Source: Corallococcus soli (lineage in GTDB: Bacteria > Myxococcota > Myxococcia > Myxococcales > Myxococcaceae). From it: a stretch of DNA of 64,000 nucleotides. The DNA lies in the NCBI RefSeq assembly GCF_014930455.1, contig NZ_JAAIYO010000003.1:930001-994000 (forward strand), written 5' to 3'. How positions within the stretch are numbered: the stretch's first letter is position 1; every line of letters starts with the position of its first letter. Below the pieces are notes generated by a model. That model had not been told where the DNA came from. It worked only from the letters and a program-made list of their open reading frames with translations, and ran no database searches. Made by a program: the position numbers and the translations under genes. This document shows positions 52,199-61,373 of the stretch, in pieces.

Positions 52199-53064
52199 CC
52201 TCCGCCGCGCCACAGCCGCGCCGTCGGCACGCGCTCCAGCAGCCCGGAGCCGAACACGCGATCCAGCTCCAGGTAGTCCAGGTGCACGTAGCCGATGTGG
52301 CAGCCGCACGTGTCCTTCGAGCACGCGCGCGGCTTGAGCGCCTGTTCGAAGCCCGGCGCGTAGAGGTTGCCCAGCGGCTCCTTGATGAAGTGGCACCGGT
52401 AGGCCGTGCCATCGCCGTCCACCGACAGCACGGACTCGCCCGCGCGGCACGCCTTGCCCCGGCTGGGGTGGCGGGTGTTGTTCACCGGGAAGAGCGGGTC
52501 GATGCGGGTGAAGCGCTCCACGTCCTCGGGTGAGTACGCGTCCAGGCCGTCCTTCACCGCGTTGATCCACAGGTACGTGTCTTCCGGCAGCTCGCGGCGC
52601 AGGGCCTCCGCCTCGTCCGCGAAGCGGCGGAAGCCCACCATGCCCGCGCTGTGGCGCACGCCGTGTTCGCTCAAGCGTTCGCACTGCGCCAGGAAGCGCG
52701 CGCGCTTCATCCACTCCGGGTGGTACGTGGCCCAGATGCCCAGCTTGTCGGTGCGGCAGTCGGTGAGCCAGTCCAGCCGGCAGGAGAGGTTGGTCTGCAC
52801 CGCCGCGCGCTCCACGTGGGGCAGGTGCGTCAGCCGGGCCAGGGCCTGCTGATACCAGGGCCAGATGAGCGCCTCGCCCCAGGGCGTGAAGAAGACGGAC
52901 ACGGTGTCCTGGGTGCGCGACTCCACCCACTGGAGGAACCGCTCCAGGTCCGCGCGGTCCTTCGTCAGCTCCTCCTCGCTCTGCTTCCACTTGCCGAAGG
53001 GGCAGTACTCGCAGCCGTAGTTGCAGCCGGACAGCGGGCCCCGGTAGAGCACGGTGAGCCTCAT
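52165..53064 (-). CDS. STM4011-family radical SAM protein
   Basis: 299 aa from ATG 53064 (ATGA overlap with the preceding gene). The radical SAM cluster motif is CNYGCEYC at residues about 14-21, right after LTVLYRGPLSG. Other cysteines late in the protein (YRCHFIKEPLGNLY, then ACSKDTCGCHIGYVHLDYL) could bind a second iron-sulfur centre. This is the size and style of STM4011 proteins. It probably performs radical chemistry on an unknown product of the cluster. The longer open frame upstream is a shadow of the next radical SAM gene. Confidence 0.8.
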   Translation of the reverse strand: MRLTVLYRGPLSGCNYGCEYCPFGKWKQSEEELTKDRADLERFLQWVESRTQDTVSVFFTPWGEALIWPWYQQALARLTHLPHVERAAVQTNLSCRLDWLTDCRTDKLGIWATYHPEWMKRARFLAQCERLSEHGVRHSAGMVGFRRFADEAEALRRELPEDTYLWINAVKDGLDAYSPEDVERFTRIDPLFPVNNTRHPSRGKACRAGESVLSVDGDGTAYRCHFIKEPLGNLYAPGFEQALKPRACSKDTCGCHIGYVHLDYLELDRVFGSGLLERVPTARLWRGGGQRSASRSSQP

Positions 53065-54374
53065 CGCCAGGCGTACTCCTGCTTGCGCCGCCGCACGGCC
53101 TCGGAGTCCAGCCAGGGGCCGATGAGATCCGAGCGCTCCACGCCCGCGCCCGTGAGCTGGAACACACCGTCCACGTCCCGCGCCAGCCCGTGCGCCTCCA
53201 GCTCCGCGAGCATCGGGAAGTCCTCGCGCGCGTCCGTGCCGAAGCGCTGGCGGTACGCGCCCGGACACACGCCCTCCGCCAGCAGCGACAGCACCAGGTG
53301 CCGGTGGCGCTGCTCGGCCTCGTCCAGCACGAACCCGTAGCGCACCTCGCCGAAGGACGCGGTGTCGCGCTCGATGTACGCCTGGATGATGCCGCGCACC
53401 TCGCGTGAGGCGACCGCGTACTCGGACGAGTAGTGCACGTCGCCCGCGTACGAGCGCGCCCCCACGCCCAGCCCCACCATGCCGTCCTCCTGGCAGCGGT
53501 ACACCGCGCCCCGAGCGGCCGGCGCGTGCTTCGCGCGGAACATCCGCATCGACACCTGCGTGTAGCCCTGCGCCAGGAGGAAGTCGCGGCCCGTGCGGTA
53601 CAGCGACAGGCGCAGGTCGTCCCACGCGCGCGACTTCTTGCCCAGGAAGGTGAGGGGCCGCACGTAGAGCGGGTAGAGGTACAGCTCCTCCGGCGCGTAC
53701 CGGAGCGCCGCCTTCAGCGAGCGCAGGAAGGTGTCCGGCGTCTGGCCCTCGATGCCGTAGATGAGGTCCAGGTTGAGCGTGGGGAAGCCCGCGCTCCGGA
53801 GCAGGTCCAACGTGGCCTCCACCTGCGCCGTCTTCTGCGGCCGCGCCACCGCCGCGACCTCCGACTCCAGGAAGCTCTGCACGCCCATGCTCACCCGGTC
53901 CACGCCCCGGGCCTTGAGCACCGCCACCTTGGCCGCGTCCACCGTCTCCGGCGACACCTCCACGGACATGGGTACGGCGCGAGGGTCCACGCCCAGCTCC
54001 GCCGCCAGGTCGAACACCGCCTCCAGGCCGGGCACGTCCAGCAGGGTGGGGGTGCCTCCGCCAATGGCGGCGCGCGCGAACGTGGCCGGGCCCAGCGCGG
54101 CCTTCACCCGGCGGGCCTCGCGCTTCAGCGCGGACAGCCACGCCTGGACAACGTCCTCCTTCGGGCCCGCGGCGGTGAAGAGGTTGCAGAACCCGCAGCG
54201 CATCTCGCAGAAGGGGACGTGCAGGTAGAGGAACAACGCGTCCCGCCGCTCCTTCGCCCAGACGTCCTCCAGCGGCAGCGCGGGGGTGAGGGGGCGGTAG
54301 GCCGTCTTGTGCGGGTAGCCGTAGAGGTACGCCACGTACGGCGTCCCTTCGAGCATCGACTCCAGGCGCGTCAT
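53061..54374 (-). CDS. STM4012-family radical SAM protein (HemN-like fold)
   Basis: 437 aa from ATG 54374. The HemN/HemW-like architecture is clear: LYLHVPFCEMRCGFCNLF (C-x3-C-x2-C), AAIGGGTPTLL, SVEVSPETVDAAKVAVLKA, GVDRVSMGVQSFLESEV, LNLDLIYGIEGQT. A C-terminal winged-helix part follows. The family has not been given a reaction. Both ends overlap neighbours as ATGA, so STM4013, STM4012 and STM4011 are translated as one coupled unit. Confidence 0.85.
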   Translation of the reverse strand: MTRLESMLEGTPYVAYLYGYPHKTAYRPLTPALPLEDVWAKERRDALFLYLHVPFCEMRCGFCNLFTAAGPKEDVVQAWLSALKREARRVKAALGPATFARAAIGGGTPTLLDVPGLEAVFDLAAELGVDPRAVPMSVEVSPETVDAAKVAVLKARGVDRVSMGVQSFLESEVAAVARPQKTAQVEATLDLLRSAGFPTLNLDLIYGIEGQTPDTFLRSLKAALRYAPEELYLYPLYVRPLTFLGKKSRAWDDLRLSLYRTGRDFLLAQGYTQVSMRMFRAKHAPAARGAVYRCQEDGMVGLGVGARSYAGDVHYSSEYAVASREVRGIIQAYIERDTASFGEVRYGFVLDEAEQRHRHLVLSLLAEGVCPGAYRQRFGTDAREDFPMLAELEAHGLARDVDGVFQLTGAGVERSDLIGPWLDSEAVRRRKQEYAWR

Positions 54375-55183
54375 GGTGTGGAGTCTAGCGGCAGCACGAA
54401 CTCCCCATACGGGACAGTCCACACCACCGGGTGCCCCAGCCGGTGCCCCGAGTGGCCGTCCTCGCCATAGGCCGTCCCGTGGTCCGAGCACACGATGCAG
54501 AACGCCGGCCCCCGCCGCCGCAGCGCCTGGAACAGCCGGGGGAGCTGGCCGTCCACGTACGCCAGGGCCGCCTCCTGCGTCTCCCGGGAGTCCTCCCGCG
54601 CGCCGGGGACATAGTGCCGGTTGGGCTGGTGCAGCGCGGAGACGTTGATGAACAGGAACACCCGCTGCTCCCGGGGCAGCGCCTCCAGGATTTTCACTGC
54701 GAGTGATGCCTGAAATTCCGTGGATTTCGGGTCTGTCACCCCCAGCTCGGGGGACCAGTGGGACTCGGCGAAGAGGCCTGGGAGCACGCGGCCCAGGGGG
54801 TTCTTCAGGTTGAAGAAGCCGGTCCCGCCAATACACACCGTGTGATAGCCGCGCCCCGCGAGCCCCGTGACGATGTCCGGCGCATCCAGCACGCAGGTGC
54901 CCGGGCCCGTCGTCTCGCTGCCCTCGAAGCGCAGGGCGAACGGGCGCGGGTGCCGGCCGGGTGCGGCGGGGGTGGGGAAGAAGCCCGCGAAGAAGGCCTG
55001 GTGCGCCGCGTAGGTGAAGCTGCCCGGGCTGTGGCGCTCCTCCCACCGGCCCCCCGGCAGCAGCGCTCCCAGCGTGGGGGTGAGGCCGCGCTCCAGCGCT
55101 TCCCGGGCCACGTCGTACCGCAGCGTGTCCAGCGTGAGGAAGAGCAGGTCGTGCGTGCCGACCAGCGTGTTCAGGTCATGCAT
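54371..55183 (-). CDS. STM4013-family hydrolase (alkaline-phosphatase/sulfatase fold)
   Basis: 270 aa. The N-terminal metal-binding strand LLFLTLDTLRYDVA and the C-terminal CSDHGTAYGEDGHSGH-type site match the phosphatase/sulfatase superfamily, and the remaining lines (SPGSFTYAAHQAFFAGFFPT) fit STM4013. A Thr in LDTLRYD may be the nucleophile. There is no signal peptide, so a cytoplasmic substrate is likely. It is the first gene of the minus-strand operon. Confidence 0.8.
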   Translation of the reverse strand: MHDLNTLVGTHDLLFLTLDTLRYDVAREALERGLTPTLGALLPGGRWEERHSPGSFTYAAHQAFFAGFFPTPAAPGRHPRPFALRFEGSETTGPGTCVLDAPDIVTGLAGRGYHTVCIGGTGFFNLKNPLGRVLPGLFAESHWSPELGVTDPKSTEFQASLAVKILEALPREQRVFLFINVSALHQPNRHYVPGAREDSRETQEAALAYVDGQLPRLFQALRRRGPAFCIVCSDHGTAYGEDGHSGHRLGHPVVWTVPYGEFVLPLDSTP

Positions 55184-55248
55184 GGGCGCCAGGATCGGGG
55201 CAGGGGGCCCCTGGCTTCAAGGCCCCCGTCCCGCTCCATGGCTGGGAG

Positions 55249-56628
55249 CTACGAGATGTTCGGCGCCGGCTCGAACTCGGGCTGGGTGGGCCCGGGGGGC
55301 GGCGTCGGGGCCGGCGTCGAGGCGAGCGGCCGGCGCGAGCCGTCGGGGTTCATGGTCGCGTTGTACAGCGACGTGGCGAAGGCCTCCTGCCCCCGCTGCG
55401 ACAGCGCGCGGAAGGCCTGATCCATGGGGCGCTGCCCGCCGGCCATGTCCGGCCCCAGGGTGCGGCCCAGCAGCTCCCGGGCCTGCGACTCGTTGAGGCG
55501 CACCGAGTACGGGGCGCCGTCGTTCATCGCCGCGTCGTCGGCGGAGAAGGCGCCCCGGGCGATGCGCGCGGCGTTCGGATCCGTGAAGGTCAGCTCGTAG
55601 TTCGTCTCCGCGGGCTGCCCGGGCCGCGTCGTGGTGGTCGCGCGCACGGAGTCGTTGATGCGCGTGTCCCCCTGGCCGGTGCCGTCCGGGTTCAAGCGCA
55701 GGTCGGTGCTCTGGGTGCTGCCCGCCACGTCGCGGTCCGTCTGGCGCACGGTCTGGTTGCCGTCACCGTCGCCCGTGAGGTTCGTGCGCCGCTCGGAGGT
55801 GGCCACGCGCTGGCCCAGCACGCGCCCCTCGCCGTTCTGGCTCAGGCCGTCGGTGGTGCGCACGTTGCTCACGCCCGGGCCGTTCTCCGCGGGGAGCTGG
55901 CCGGTGCGCAGGAACTGCTGGTACGCGGCCTGGCCCTCCGGCTGGGTGATGTTGAAGTCGGCCGTGCGGGTGCGCTCCATGCGCTGATCCTGCCGGCCCT
56001 CCAGGCCCCGGACGTTGGCGGCGTCCCGCTGACGCTCCTGCGTCGTCACGCTGGCGCGCAGCGTGTCCGGCGACGTGCGCTCCAGTTCGAAGCGCTGCGT
56101 CTGGGTGTGGTCGTACGACGCGCCCATCCCCAGCGCCTTGCCCGCCCGGCCCGGCCCTCCGGAGAGCCCGGCGTTGAGGCCCTCCTGTCCGGTGCCCTCC
56201 GCCCGGGCACGGGTGCCCACCGGCCACGTCTCCGGCGCGGCGGGGTCGGGCAGCTGCCCGTTGCGCATGGCCTCCGTCGCGGCCTGGCGCGGCACCTCCA
56301 CGCGCACGGAGCCGGTCTCGCTGGACGACGCCCCCACGGACAGCCGCCCCGCGCGCTGGGAGCCGCGGTCGCGCGCCTGTCCCTGGGACTCCATCACGAA
56401 GGTGTCACCCTCGGTGCGCACGCTCGCGCGGCCCGAAGGACGCATCGCCTCCACGGGCGTGAACGTGGAGCGCTCCCGCTCGGCGAGCGCGGCTGCGGCC
56501 TGCTGGGCGCCGTCGACGGGCTGCTCGGCGGGAGCCTGGGGCGGGTCCGCGGGCGTCTGCCGCTCGACCGGAGCGACCGGGGTCCGGGGCTGAGAGGACG
56601 AAACGGGGCGGTTGGGGATGGAAGTCAT
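55249..56628 (-). CDS. Uncharacterised disordered/beta-rich protein
   Basis: 459 aa, not recognised. No signal peptide or span is seen. The first 60 residues are Pro/Ala/Gln-rich. The middle alternates short strands and polar turns with many Thr, Arg and Gln (SYDHTQTQRFELERTSPDTL, RMERTRTADFNITQPEGQ, NLTGDGDGNQTVRQTDRDVA). The end has an ordered helical stretch (LSQRGQEAFATSLYNATMN). It resembles the polar scaffold proteins common in myxobacteria and could be exported by a non-Sec route. It is divergent from the protease gene. Confidence 0.7.
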   Translation of the reverse strand: MTSIPNRPVSSSQPRTPVAPVERQTPADPPQAPAEQPVDGAQQAAAALAERERSTFTPVEAMRPSGRASVRTEGDTFVMESQGQARDRGSQRAGRLSVGASSSETGSVRVEVPRQAATEAMRNGQLPDPAAPETWPVGTRARAEGTGQEGLNAGLSGGPGRAGKALGMGASYDHTQTQRFELERTSPDTLRASVTTQERQRDAANVRGLEGRQDQRMERTRTADFNITQPEGQAAYQQFLRTGQLPAENGPGVSNVRTTDGLSQNGEGRVLGQRVATSERRTNLTGDGDGNQTVRQTDRDVAGSTQSTDLRLNPDGTGQGDTRINDSVRATTTTRPGQPAETNYELTFTDPNAARIARGAFSADDAAMNDGAPYSVRLNESQARELLGRTLGPDMAGGQRPMDQAFRALSQRGQEAFATSLYNATMNPDGSRRPLASTPAPTPPPGPTQPEFEPAPNIS

Positions 56629-56816
56629 ATGTACCCAGTTTATCGGGACTACCGACCTGATTGTTTCCGCTCAGGCTGTAGGACTCGGCCTCCCGAAAGC
56701 TGAGAGAGCACCACTCCCAGTGAAAAAAACACGCCCTGATGCAACTCGGTGGCATGACTTGAAATGCGGCCTATTTACGTATTACAGGTTTATCTCACCT
56801 TGAAGGGAGTGCCGAC
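56629..56816. promoter_or_regulatory. AT-rich divergent intergenic region before the subtilase
   Basis: 188 bases of lower GC between two divergent genes. Toward the protease there is TTGAAA (56759-56764) with TATTAC (56780-56785) 15 bases later, and an AAGGGAG ribosome site before ATG 56817. Toward the other gene a TAAACT hexamer lies 8 bases from its ATG. Promoters in both directions are likely, exact hexamers uncertain. Confidence 0.4.
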
Positions 56817-59105
56817 ATGCAGAACATGCGGAAGCGCTTCTCGACGTCCCCTCGTAGCTGGCAGCCGTTCACGGCGCTGGTGCTGGGTTGCACCCTCGCG
56901 GTTCCCGCGGGCGCGCTCGCCGCGAACCCGACGCCTCCGGCGGCCTCGCGGGCCGTGGCGGCTCCGGGCGCGGCGGTCGTCACGGCGCTGAAGGCGGGTG
57001 GCAGCACGCTGGCGACGCCCTCGGGGCTGGTGTTCCACCAGACGGCGCGGCCGGTGAGCGCCCTGCGCACCCTGAACGTGGTGGCGGACAGGGGCGTGCA
57101 ACTCCACGTCTGGCAGGAGCGTCAGGCGGACGGCACGCAGCAGGCCTATTCGGCCTATACGCGCGGCGGCACGGAGCTGATGGGGCGCGTGCAGGAGGAG
57201 CAGTACCTCATCCGGCTGCAGGAGGCGTCGTTCGACCCGCTCGCGCGCAACGCGCCGCTGCTGGGCAACGCGCTGGTGGCGGACCGGGACAACACCCTGT
57301 CGCTGGTGCAGTTCCACGGCACGCCGCTGCCGGAGTTCCGCGAGACGATCCAGAACGCGGGCGGCAAGGTGCTGCGCTTCCTGTCGGATCACACCTACCT
57401 CGTCGAGATGGACTCGGAGATCCGCGCTCGCGTGGCGCAGCTCCCCGCCGTGCGCTGGGTGGGGGACTACCACCCGGAGTACCGCCTGGAGCCGGCGCTG
57501 CGTGACGCGCTGCTGGGACGGGCGGAGGGGCTCGCGCCCCAGCGCTACTCCATCATGCTGGGCGAGAGCGGCCCGGCGCGGCAGGCCCGCGTGTCAGCGC
57601 TGGTGCAGCGGCTGGGCGGCAAGGTGGACCTGGTGGAGCCGGGCGGCCTGCGCGTGGAGGCCACGCTCAGCCAGGAGCAGCTGGCCCAGCTGGCGCGCGC
57701 CAACGAGGTGCAGTTCATCGACCGGTGGGGCGGGCCCGGCGAGACGGACATGAACATCGTGCGCGAGACGGGCGGCGCCAACTACATCCAGGGCCTCAAG
57801 GGGTGGACGGGGCAGGGCGTGCGCGGGGAGATCTTCGACACCGAGCTGCGCACCACCCACCGCGAGTGGCCCACGCCGCCCATCATCCACAGCACGGGGA
57901 CGACGGGGTCGCTGCACGGCACCAGCTGCTACAGCCACAACTTCGCGCAGGGCATCGATCCGCTGGCGAAGGGGCTGCTGCCGAGCGGGCAGGGCATCTT
58001 CTTCCTGTACTCGGAGTCCACGCAGTTCGGCGGCACCAAGTCGCGCTACACGATGAACCAGGAGCTCATCAACCCGACGGGGCCCTACCGCGCGGTGTTC
58101 CAGACCTCCAGCGTGGGCAGCACTTTGGGCACCGCGTACACCACCATCTCCGCGGAGGTGGATGACTACCTGTTCAAGGCCCCCCTGCTGAGCACCCAGT
58201 CCCAGAGCAACTCCGGCACGCGCAACTCGCGCCCGCAGGCCTGGGCGAAGAACATCGTCTCCGTGGGCGGCGTGCGGCACTACAACACGCTGGCGCGCAC
58301 GGACGACCGGTGGAGCGCTGGCGGGAGCATCGGCCCGGCGGCGGACGGCCGCATCAAGCCGGACCTGTCCTTCTACTACGACTCCGTCCGGGGCGCGTCC
58401 GGCTCCAGCGACAGCAGCTACACGGAGTTCGGCGGCACCAGCTCCGCGACGCCGCAGACCGCGGGCCACTTCGGCCTGATGTTCCAGATGTGGCACCAGG
58501 GCGTGTGGGCCGGCAAGGGCGGCAAGGCGGACGTCTTCACCAGCCGTCCGCAGATGGCCACCGCGAAGGCGCTGATGATCAACGGCGCCGCGAAGTACAA
58601 CTGGCTGGCCGGCGGCGCCAACGCGGACCTGGACCGCTACAAGCAGGGCTGGGGGACCTCCGACCTCAAGCGCCTGTACGACCGCGCCGCGAAGACCTTC
58701 GTCGTCGACGAGACGGACGTCCTCACGCCCCTGGCCACCAAGGCGTACAACTTCACCGTGGCCACCGGTGAGACGGAGCTCAACGTCACCCTGTCCTACA
58801 AGGACCCCATGGGCACCGTGGGCGCGGCCCGCGCGCGCATCAATGACCTGTCCCTGCGCGTCACGTCGCCCACGGGCGTCGTGTACTGGGGCAACAACGG
58901 CCTGACCGCGGGCAACGTCTCCACCGCCGGTGGCGTCTCCAACAAGGTCGACACCGTGGAGAACGTCTTCCTGGCGAACCCCGCCGCGGGCACCTGGAAG
59001 GTGGAGGTCCTGGCGGATGAGGTGGTCCAGGACGGTCACCCGGCGACGACGGCGGTGGACGCCGTCTACGGCCTCGTGGTGAGCGGCGGCGTCCTCAAGC
59101 CGTAG
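56817..59105 (+). CDS. Secreted subtilisin-like (S8) serine protease
   Basis: 762 aa. A long signal peptide (residues 1-36, ending LAVPAGALAAN) is followed by an inhibitory-type prodomain of about 270 residues. The S8 catalytic triad is spread as expected: Asp in VRGEIFDTELRTTHREW, His in GSLHGTSCYSHNFA, Ser in EFGGTSSATPQTAGHFGL. The C-terminal P-like/beta domain (LNVTLSYKDPMGTVGAARA) continues to the end. It is an exported protease, plausible for predation or nutrient release. ATG 56817 has AAGGGAG 7 bases upstream, and a strong hairpin follows the stop. Confidence 0.85.
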   Translation: MQNMRKRFSTSPRSWQPFTALVLGCTLAVPAGALAANPTPPAASRAVAAPGAAVVTALKAGGSTLATPSGLVFHQTARPVSALRTLNVVADRGVQLHVWQERQADGTQQAYSAYTRGGTELMGRVQEEQYLIRLQEASFDPLARNAPLLGNALVADRDNTLSLVQFHGTPLPEFRETIQNAGGKVLRFLSDHTYLVEMDSEIRARVAQLPAVRWVGDYHPEYRLEPALRDALLGRAEGLAPQRYSIMLGESGPARQARVSALVQRLGGKVDLVEPGGLRVEATLSQEQLAQLARANEVQFIDRWGGPGETDMNIVRETGGANYIQGLKGWTGQGVRGEIFDTELRTTHREWPTPPIIHSTGTTGSLHGTSCYSHNFAQGIDPLAKGLLPSGQGIFFLYSESTQFGGTKSRYTMNQELINPTGPYRAVFQTSSVGSTLGTAYTTISAEVDDYLFKAPLLSTQSQSNSGTRNSRPQAWAKNIVSVGGVRHYNTLARTDDRWSAGGSIGPAADGRIKPDLSFYYDSVRGASGSSDSSYTEFGGTSSATPQTAGHFGLMFQMWHQGVWAGKGGKADVFTSRPQMATAKALMINGAAKYNWLAGGANADLDRYKQGWGTSDLKRLYDRAAKTFVVDETDVLTPLATKAYNFTVATGETELNVTLSYKDPMGTVGAARARINDLSLRVTSPTGVVYWGNNGLTAGNVSTAGGVSNKVDTVENVFLANPAAGTWKVEVLADEVVQDGHPATTAVDAVYGLVVSGGVLKP

Positions 59106-59130
59106 CAGGCGCAGGCGCCCCTCAAGGCGG

Positions 59131-59156
59131 CGCGGGCCCTCCTCAAGGGGCCCGCG
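59131..59156. terminator. Strong GC hairpin between convergent genes
   Basis: CGCGGGCCC (59131-59139), an 8-base loop, and GGGCCCGCG (59148-59156) form a perfect 9-bp stem after the protease stop, with the convergent lipoprotein gene ending at 59175. It lacks a T tract. Confidence 0.6.
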
Positions 59157-59174
59157 TCCGCGGCGCGCGGTCCG

Positions 59175-60647
59175 TCAGGGCGTCGGCGCGGGCGGCGCGC
59201 CTTCCTCCTGCGGGACTGCGGGGCGGGGCGCGCTCGCCACCGCGCGCTGGATGACGGGCGGTGACGCGTTGAGCGCCCCCACGTAGATGCGGCCGTGGAA
59301 GCCCTTGTCGCTGGGCGCGGAGAAGAGGGCCACCTTGCGCGGCGTGCCCGGCTCCTGGCGCACGTCCGCGGACGGGCTGAGCGCGTACACGTTGCACTCC
59401 ACCTGCTCCCAGACGTTGAAGCGGCAGGAGAACTGCGAGCCGCGCGTGAAGCCCACCTCCAGTGCCTTCACGGGGGAGGAGGGCACGGCCTTTGTCAGCC
59501 GCGAGCCCAGCGGTTCGAAGTCCTTGTTCCAGCTCACCGGCTTCGTGCGCACGTGCACGTCGCCCGCGAGCGCCAGCAGCCACACGTCCGGGTTCGCCTT
59601 CCGGTACGCGATGAGGTTCTTGGCCATCTCCTCCTCGCGTGCGTTACCGGACGCGGTGTTGGAGTCGAACGCCAGCACCGTGACGGCGTTGCCCCGGGCG
59701 CGCAGCCGGCGGGCCTGCTCAATGAGGCGCAGGAGCGCGCCGCTGCTGCGGCCGTCCTGGTACACCCGGCGCCAGAAGGAGCTGACCACCAGCAGGCGCT
59801 CCAGGTCCGAGTTGGTGCCCGCGCTCGCCAGGTACTCGTCCAGCGCGGGCTGATCCTCAGACGGCAGGGACAGCGCCAGCGCCACCGACAGCTTCTTCTC
59901 CGTGGCGTCGCAGAGCATCCGCGTGGCGGCCTCCGGCAGCTCGCGCGTGCCCAGCGGATCCGCCACCAGCAAGGACTGCCCGGCCACCAGCAGCGGCTCC
60001 ACGCCCTGGAGGGGCTCACCGCAGCGCACGTCGCCCCTCTGCGCGTCCTCGTCCCAGCCGTCCACCGTCACGGAGCGCACCGGCGCGGACGTCTTGCCCC
60101 CCACCAGCTCCAGCGACGGGACCATCTCCAGCTTCGACAGCAGCCGCCCCTCCAGCTTGAGGTCGCGGATGCCGCGCACCATCGTGAAGCCCTCCATGTC
60201 CGGCACGCCCTCGAAGGTGAAGCGCTCGAAGGTCTTGCGCGCCAGGTACTTCTCCTCCTCCTGGACGCGCTCGTTGAGCCACTTGGGCTTCTGCTCGATG
60301 TTGGTGTCCTGCTCGCGGTAGCGCAGGCGGAAGACGCGGATGATGGACTGGCGCGGGCCCACCTGCGCGCCCTTCACGAAGTAGCGCTCGAAGGTGCGGT
60401 TGCCGGGCCGGTTCATGCCGGGCTCGTGCGCGGAGGTGTACAGCTCGTGGTGACCCTCGCGCGTGAAGACGTCGTAGCGCTGCTCCTCGAAGATGTGGCG
60501 CATGGTGAGCAGCGCCTCGTCCAGCGGCACCAGGTACACCGTCTCCGCGGTGGGCGCCTCGCCCTGCTCCATGCCCTCGTCGTGGAGGTCGCGGGTCAGG
60601 CTGGCGCAGCCAAAGCACATCAGTCCCAGCATCCAATGCCACCGCAT
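59175..60647 (-). CDS. Uncharacterised lipoprotein, possibly ChaN/Tiki-superfamily
   Basis: 490 aa. A short lipoprotein signal (WMLGLMCFGC, Cys 14) and a very strong ribosome site (AGGAGGT) support ATG 60647. The C-terminal half contains NAVTVLAFDSNTASGN, IAYRKANPDVWLLALAGDVH and VRTKPVSWNKDFEPLG. The 'GD/N-x-H' element at that place is reminiscent of ChaN/TraB/EreA-type proteins, but the catalytic Glu/His set cannot be mapped with confidence. The N-terminal half is unrecognised. Outer-membrane lipoprotein is the safe call. Confidence 0.65.
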   Translation of the reverse strand: MRWHWMLGLMCFGCASLTRDLHDEGMEQGEAPTAETVYLVPLDEALLTMRHIFEEQRYDVFTREGHHELYTSAHEPGMNRPGNRTFERYFVKGAQVGPRQSIIRVFRLRYREQDTNIEQKPKWLNERVQEEEKYLARKTFERFTFEGVPDMEGFTMVRGIRDLKLEGRLLSKLEMVPSLELVGGKTSAPVRSVTVDGWDEDAQRGDVRCGEPLQGVEPLLVAGQSLLVADPLGTRELPEAATRMLCDATEKKLSVALALSLPSEDQPALDEYLASAGTNSDLERLLVVSSFWRRVYQDGRSSGALLRLIEQARRLRARGNAVTVLAFDSNTASGNAREEEMAKNLIAYRKANPDVWLLALAGDVHVRTKPVSWNKDFEPLGSRLTKAVPSSPVKALEVGFTRGSQFSCRFNVWEQVECNVYALSPSADVRQEPGTPRKVALFSAPSDKGFHGRIYVGALNASPPVIQRAVASAPRPAVPQEEGAPPAPTP

Positions 60648-60768
60648 GACGTGACCTCCTGCCGCCCCTCGCGTTCCATGATGCCCGCGAGAGGGGGTGG
60701 GCGTCCCGACCCCCGCAGCCGGGACGCCTGGAATCAGTCTACCGGGAAACGGCTGGCCACCGCGGAGG

Positions 60769-61263
60769 TCACCCCGGACGGGCGGGGGTGCCCCCCTGGC
60801 CCGTGAGCGACCGGACGACGTCCAGCGCGCCCGTGACGTGCTTCTTCACCTGCACCTGCGAGTCGAACGCGTAGCGGATGGTGCCCTCGCGGTCGGCGAT
60901 GAACGTCACCCGCCCCGGCAGCAGGCCCAGGAAGTTGGTGCCCACCCCGAAGGCCTTGCGCGCCGCGCCATCCGGGTCGCTCAGGAGGCGGAACGGGAGC
61001 CGGTACTTGGCGACGAACTTCTCATGCGACTCCGCGGTGTCGCTGCTGATGCCCACCACGTCCGCGCCCGCGTCCGTGAAGTCCTGGTACTGGTCGCGCA
61101 GGCTGCAGGCCTGGACGGTACATCCCGGGGAGTCATCCCGGGGGTAGAAGTAGATGACCAGCGCCTTGTCACCCAGCAGGTCGCGCAGACGCACCGGCGT
61201 GTTGCCCGGCCCCTGAAGCGTGACGTCCGGAACGGCATCCCCTTCTTGCAGCGTCTTCGCCAT
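60769..61263 (-). CDS. bcp: Bcp/PrxQ-type peroxiredoxin
   Basis: A 164-aa thiol peroxidase of the Bcp/PrxQ group. The active site is YPRDDSPGCTVQACSLRDQY: the peroxidatic Cys lies in PGCT and a resolving Cys five residues later (C-x4-C), as in PrxQ. Thr before the Cys pair and Arg in SDPDGAARKAFGVG are also conserved. It reduces peroxides in the cytoplasm with thioredoxin. The start is ATG 61263 after GAGGGAG; the longer frame upstream is not needed. It is divergent from the sigma-54 activator gene. Confidence 0.92.
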   Translation of the reverse strand: MAKTLQEGDAVPDVTLQGPGNTPVRLRDLLGDKALVIYFYPRDDSPGCTVQACSLRDQYQDFTDAGADVVGISSDTAESHEKFVAKYRLPFRLLSDPDGAARKAFGVGTNFLGLLPGRVTFIADREGTIRYAFDSQVQVKKHVTGALDVVRSLTGQGGTPARPG

Positions 61264-61335
61264 GGCACCCGTCTCCCTCTTGCTGCCGGCGAGCATGGAC
61301 CGCGCCCGGCCTGACCCGCAAATCAATCGACCGGG

Positions 61336-61365
61336 TTGCCCGGACTTGAAGGGCCTGGGCATTCT
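61336..61365 (+). promoter_or_regulatory. Candidate promoter just before the sigma-54 activator gene
   Basis: TTGCCC (61336-61341), 18-base spacer, CATTCT (61360-61365), then ATG 61374 only 8 bases on, with no good Shine-Dalgarno sequence. A leaderless transcript is possible. Confidence 0.3.
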
Positions 61366-61373
61366 TTCAGGCA

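Noticed and set aside
53065-54141. N-terminal extension of the STM4011 radical SAM frame
   Set aside because: Antisense-frame noise over the STM4012 gene; the real start is the ATGA overlap at 53064.
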